A stretch of 64,000 bases of DNA from Caryophanales bacterium UBA5026 (GTDB taxonomy: Bacteria > Bacillota_I > Bacilli_A > RF39 > UBA660), in assembly GCA_002416285.1 (NCBI GenBank), contig DICM01000028.1, forward strand, positions 1-64,000. Direction: 5' to 3'. Under the pieces are notes generated by a model. That model did no database searches. It saw only the letters and a list, made by a program, of their open reading frames with translations, and was not told the DNA's origin. The position numbers and the translations under genes were made by a program. How positions within the stretch are numbered: position 1 is the stretch's first letter; each line of letters starts with the position of its first letter. Of this stretch, positions 60,427 through 64,000 are shown piece after piece.

Positions 60427-61065
60427 ATGAAAAATATGAAAAGATTATTATTTATAGGTACTTTATTCATACTCTTAAGCGGATGTGGTAATAAAAATTT
60501 GGATGCTAATTTTAAAAAAATGGAGGTTAGTGACAAAGGAATTAATGGATATACTTTAGATTTAAGAATTTACGGTAGTTATAAGAATCAAAGTATCAAT
60601 GAAATAGTTCGTATTGAAAACTATAAAAATGAACAGTATAACATCAAGCTATCAAAAGGAATAAATGTTGAAACCAATGCGATAGAGGAAGAAGAATATC
60701 ATATTAAAGATAATAAGGTTTATATAATAGCAGACGATAAAGAAACTGAATATTCTAAAGATATAAACTATAAAAATCCAAGTGTTTATTTAGAAGGATT
60801 AAATAATATTGTCAAAAGAAGTAAAAAATCAACAGAAAAAATAGGAGAGAATGAGTATACTGTTTATGATGTAACGTTTAAGAAAGATGTCGTTAATAAA
60901 ATTTTAAAAGATACAATTCTAAATGATTTAAAAGTTGATAAAAATGTCGAAGGTAAAATCTATTTAGATAAAGAAGGGTATATCTATCGAATTATCTATA
61001 ATGTTGGAGATATTACTATCAATGCGAATTATTTTGGGATGGATAAAGCCCGTGAAATCAGATAA
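60427..61065 (+). CDS. Lipoprotein of unknown function
   Basis: 212 residues with a clear lipobox 'ILLSGC' at about 15-20. The ectodomain is mixed alpha/beta ('GINGYTLDLRIYGSYKNQS', 'VEGKIYLDKEGYIYRIIYNV'), close in shape to LolA/LppX-like lipoprotein folds, but I cannot assign it. A weak AAGG lies 12 bases before ATG. Between the LRR gene and a decayed gene tail. Confidence 0.7.
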   Translation: MKNMKRLLFIGTLFILLSGCGNKNLDANFKKMEVSDKGINGYTLDLRIYGSYKNQSINEIVRIENYKNEQYNIKLSKGINVETNAIEEEEYHIKDNKVYIIADDKETEYSKDINYKNPSVYLEGLNNIVKRSKKSTEKIGENEYTVYDVTFKKDVVNKILKDTILNDLKVDKNVEGKIYLDKEGYIYRIIYNVGDITINANYFGMDKAREIR

Positions 61066-61072
61066 AATGTAA

Positions 61073-61101
61073 GAAAAAAATCCTTAAATCGGATTTTTTT
61101 A
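61073..61101 (+). terminator. Terminator of the lipoprotein gene
   Basis: Stem AAAAAATCC/GGATTTTTT with a seven-base loop. Confidence 0.85.
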
Positions 61102-61126
61102 AATTGTTTTATAATTAATTATCATT

Positions 61127-61195
61127 TATGCCTATTCGTATGATGGCAAGAAGGATACAAAAATTTCAGTAAAAGTAATAGAGGATTTAATCCTC
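61127..61195 (+). pseudogene. Decayed 3' tail of a Big2 surface-protein gene
   Basis: About 70 bases align without gaps to 57719-57790, the end of the seven-domain Big2 gene: both read Y-x-Y-S-x-D-x-K-K then 'KISVKVIED', and GTAAAAGTAATAGAGGATT is identical. Here the stop TAA is changed to TTA and no start or upstream domain remains. The old terminator stem (AGAGGA/TCCTCT) is still partly visible. Confidence 0.85.
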
Positions 61196-61260
61196 TTTTC
61201 TGAGAATAATTGCTAAAGTTTATTAATCTGTGTTACTATATAATTATAAGGGAGGTATTT

Positions 61261-62247
61261 ATGGAGAGAGAATTTATCGAAACATTTCATAATAGTGATG
61301 GGTCAACTTTGAATTTTACTTTTCGCGGACAAATGCTAGAAAATGCTAATGAACAACAAATACGATTACTTCTAGATAACATTTTTAAAGTAAAAAATAG
61401 AAACCTAGATATATTGCGGGTTGCGACATATATTCGTACCATCTTTAAAGATATTGAAGAAACTTATTTGTACATTAATTTAAAAAATCCAAATGATGAA
61501 AATTCAGTTGTTTATCAAGAAAAAGAATTAATTGCTTATTTTGATAAAGAAACAAATGAATTAGACGCCGAATATTTTGAATTTAGCTATACAAAAAGTG
61601 CTGGAATTCATTTTTCTTCTAATTTTAATTCAAGAATAAAGGAATATTCCACTTCTCAGAGTGTATCAAATTTAATAACACAATTACTAGGGAGAATTAA
61701 TAAGTTAAATGATGCAACACCGATTAATTTAGATTTAAACGATGAAAAATTATGCCATATATATCGTCTGTTTTATTCTGAAAATCCAAATTTTAGTTTA
61801 CAGAAAACACATCTTAGACTTCAAAGTATGATGAATCTTTTAATCATTTTTGGAATCTATCCAGATGGTGATTATTATTTTAGAAAATATCCAGATAATG
61901 AAATGCCTCTATCGTTAGGATTGGATGTGGTTATTAATAAATTAGCTCCTTTAGGTGAAATTAATGATAATGTAATTTCTGTCCAGTTCCCAGAAAAAAA
62001 AGAAAAACAAATGAAAATAGTTGGTGAGATAGTCCGAAATCATTTATACAAATTTGAAAGTGATGAAATTGATTATAATCTATTGAAACAAATAAGCTCT
62101 ATAGTCTATACAAAAGAATATTTAGTTTCTAAAAGTGAAAGCACAAAAAGAATTGCAGGTCATTGTGAATGTAGTATTGAAGATGTGAAGAAAAGCAGTC
62201 AGCTAGTAAAAAAAGTGATAAGGGAACTATCAGAAGAAGAAATTTGA
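61261..62247 (+). CDS. Cytoplasmic protein of unknown function
   Basis: 328 residues, no signal or membrane helix, not recognised. The first 130 residues are mixed alpha/beta, and the rest is helical. The last 60 ('AGHCECSIEDVKKSSQLVKK') could be a small helix-turn-helix-like end, but this is weak. GGGAGG precedes the ATG at 61261, and TATAAT lies at 61239-61244. It sits between surface genes. Confidence 0.55.
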   Translation: MEREFIETFHNSDGSTLNFTFRGQMLENANEQQIRLLLDNIFKVKNRNLDILRVATYIRTIFKDIEETYLYINLKNPNDENSVVYQEKELIAYFDKETNELDAEYFEFSYTKSAGIHFSSNFNSRIKEYSTSQSVSNLITQLLGRINKLNDATPINLDLNDEKLCHIYRLFYSENPNFSLQKTHLRLQSMMNLLIIFGIYPDGDYYFRKYPDNEMPLSLGLDVVINKLAPLGEINDNVISVQFPEKKEKQMKIVGEIVRNHLYKFESDEIDYNLLKQISSIVYTKEYLVSKSESTKRIAGHCECSIEDVKKSSQLVKKVIRELSEEEI

Positions 62248-62390
62248 TCTCTCTGTTTGTAAATTCTATAAACAAATAGTAGAATGACTTTATTGTTTGA
62301 ATAACATACGTAAAATGATGTATTGGAATGAAGAAGAATAATATGTTCTTGAAAAGCATACTAAAGTGCATTAAGTTTTGGGAGGATTAC

Positions 62391-64000
62391 ATGAGAAAAA
62401 GAGGATTTACACTGATTGAGTTATTGGCAGTTATTGTCATTTTAGCAATCATAAGCTTAATAGCAGTACCATTAATTCTTACACTAATAACAAATACTCA
62501 AAAATCAGCATTCAAAGCAAGTGTAACAAGTGCACTTGATGCAGTTGACTATTACTTAATCGAAAATGATGTGAGCAATCTACCGGCTGACGGATTATTA
62601 GTGAAAGATTTGAAATTAAAAAATAAAAGCCAATTTATCGGTGGAACTATAATAAAAAATGAAAATAATGATTATGAAGCAGTAAAAGTGACAAATGGCA
62701 AATATTGTGTGTCTGGTACAAAAGAAAACTTAACAGTTGTAACAGATTGTTATAAATTAGATGTAACGCCTCCAGTTCTAGATGAAAGTAAAATAAATAC
62801 AGTGGTTACAACAAAAAGTATAAGAGTAATCATACCAGAAGCAGCGATAACTGAAGAAGAAAGTAAAATAATAACATATAAATATGAATTATTAGATGGA
62901 AATAATATTATTGATAGTCAAACAAGTAGTACAAATCAGATAATTTTTACTGATTTAATAAGTGAGAAAGAATATAAAATAAAGATCACTATTATCAATG
63001 AAAATAGATTAGAAACGACAAAGGAGATAATAGTCGTAACAAGTGAAGTGGAAGTGCCAACTTATAGTGTCGATAAAACTGGTTGGGCAACCTCCAAAGT
63101 AGTAACAATAACTTATCCACCGAGACAAGATGAATTTATCTATACATACAGTATAGACGGTGGGAGTACGTGGACGACAGTAAGTAGTGGTGCAACAGCT
63201 AATGTAACTTTTACAGCTAATGGTTCTGTAATAGCTCAAGTTACAGATGGAGTAAATACCAAAACAGCAAGTTCCCTTACGATAACACAGATTGATACAA
63301 AGGAACCTTATCTAAGTTTGACTTATAAAGTTAATTCAGGCAAAACCGAAATAATTGTTGAGGCTGCTACATCAGATGCAGATTCTGGAATAGATACAAT
63401 TATACTACCTGATACATCAACTGTTGCTCTAAAACCTAGAACTGCTAAGATACTGGTTCTATCGGATCGCTCTAATAAAATGGTATCTGAATTAAAAAAA
63501 TATTTTTCGAAAGTTGACTATAATGAAAGTATGACAGAAAGTCAAATTATTTCTGCCGGATATAATGTAGTGGTAAGTGATGATGATTGGTGGGCATCTG
63601 TAAAGTATACTTTGATTAATAGTTTATACAGTAAAGGAATCAATATATTAACAGTTGGTAATGACAATTACACAATACTTTCCATTGTTTCAACTTCCCA
63701 ACAAGTTCAATCAGCTGCTATGACCCCAATTAAAAATCGAGAAAATGAAATAACTATTTTTGGTAGAGATAATTTGGGAGTATCAAATGATAGTGAGCAA
63801 TTAGTAAAATTAGTTTCGGATTCGGAAGCATGGTATACATTTAATTACAACTCTAATACTTATGTTCCGTTAGGATACTTAGAAAGAAATGGGGTAAGAT
63901 GGATCAATTCACAAGTAAGAACGGTAGAGATTATTAATATGCTCCCATATATGATTGACCGGTTATCCGGTGGATCCGTAACAAGATATAAAATTACTAA
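62391..64000 (+). CDS. Giant surface protein with type IV prepilin N-terminus, 5' part (runs off window)
   Basis: The frame is open for 536 codons to the end of the window. 'KRGFTLIELLAVIVILAIIS' at residues 3-22 is a perfect prepilin motif; a pilin-like body with a Cys pair follows (to about 125), then beta modules including 'PTYSVDKTGWATSKVVTITY', homologous to the 178-residue repeat of the gene at 11743. From about residue 355 comes a stretch with alternating strands and helices ('TAKILVLSDRSNKMVSELKK', 'YNVVVSDDDWW', 'INILTVGND') that looks like an alpha/beta amidotransferase- or ThuA-like domain. GGGAGGATT precedes ATG at 62391. Confidence 0.82.
   Translation, partial: MRKRGFTLIELLAVIVILAIISLIAVPLILTLITNTQKSAFKASVTSALDAVDYYLIENDVSNLPADGLLVKDLKLKNKSQFIGGTIIKNENNDYEAVKVTNGKYCVSGTKENLTVVTDCYKLDVTPPVLDESKINTVVTTKSIRVIIPEAAITEEESKIITYKYELLDGNNIIDSQTSSTNQIIFTDLISEKEYKIKITIINENRLETTKEIIVVTSEVEVPTYSVDKTGWATSKVVTITYPPRQDEFIYTYSIDGGSTWTTVSSGATANVTFTANGSVIAQVTDGVNTKTASSLTITQIDTKEPYLSLTYKVNSGKTEIIVEAATSDADSGIDTIILPDTSTVALKPRTAKILVLSDRSNKMVSELKKYFSKVDYNESMTESQIISAGYNVVVSDDDWWASVKYTLINSLYSKGINILTVGNDNYTILSIVSTSQQVQSAAMTPIKNRENEITIFGRDNLGVSNDSEQLVKLVSDSEAWYTFNYNSNTYVPLGYLERNGVRWINSQVRTVEIINMLPYMIDRLSGGSVTRYKIT

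Noticed and set aside
1..64000. tRNA or rRNA genes
   Set aside because: No tRNA-like cloverleaf with T-loop motif or rRNA-like block was noticed; a covariance search would be needed to be certain.

Overview
The window reads as a chromosomal segment of an uncultured low-GC Bacillota bacterium, most like the gut Bacilli lineages around RF39 and their relatives. The assignment rests on visible AT richness, AGGAGG/AGGTGA ribosome binding sites, TGA used as a stop codon (so not Mycoplasma code 4), an archaeal-type ProRS behind a T-box, a CIRCE operator, a CotY/CotZ-type coat protein and a monoderm cell surface (sortase, lipoproteins, glutamate racemase, LysM). No rRNA, tRNA, CRISPR array, integrase or transposase was recognised. 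The first gene lacks its 5' end and the last lacks its 3' end.

Layout. 1-1713 is the end of a repeat-built surface protein. 1.9-7.7 kb holds small housekeeping and membrane genes: VanZ-RDD, DUF4177, YjdF-like, YtaF, CIRCE-controlled Hsp20, an alpha/beta hydrolase, a CmpB-type membrane protein and murI. 7.8-14.8 kb is a surface-display block: a thioester-domain adhesin with its own sortase, a membrane-anchored ectodomain protein, and a giant protein with a type IV prepilin N-terminus. 14.9-29.3 kb is mostly housekeeping: a DUF368 lipid-carrier transporter, CotZ-like, patatin, LysM protein, a thioredoxin/AAA+/thioredoxin-fold/trmL operon, rlmD, an acyltransferase-like gene, T-box-proS, SDR, CPBP protease and radical SAM.

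29.5-53.2 kb is the most unusual part: 21 genes on one strand that interleave a Tad/Flp pilus assembly set (CpaB, TadA/CpaF, TadB, TadC, TadZ-like, a Flp-like small pilin, three TadE-like pseudopilins) with the core of a Gram-positive type IV secretion system (two VirB2-like subunits, VirB6, VirB3/PrgI, a VirB4 split over two genes, a three-domain wall hydrolase in the VirB1 role, VirD4). Several unknown exported proteins, one of them Cys-rich and 991 aa, belong to the same run. I find no relaxase, integrase or attachment site, and ordinary chromosomal genes flank both ends. It looks like a fixed cell-surface machine (export, adhesion or DNA transfer/uptake) rather than a mobile element.

53.2-64 kb returns to small genes (rhodanese, VTT/DedA-superfamily, rmuC) and then a second surface block: a seven-domain Big2 protein, a BspA-type leucine-rich-repeat protein with a prepilin N-terminus, a lipoprotein, the eroded 3' tail of a lost Big2 paralog, a cytoplasmic hypothetical protein, and the start of a third giant prepilin-type protein. 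The window as a whole describes a cell with heavy investment in surface display by four anchoring routes: sortase, lipobox, prepilin-type helix and Tad/T4SS.
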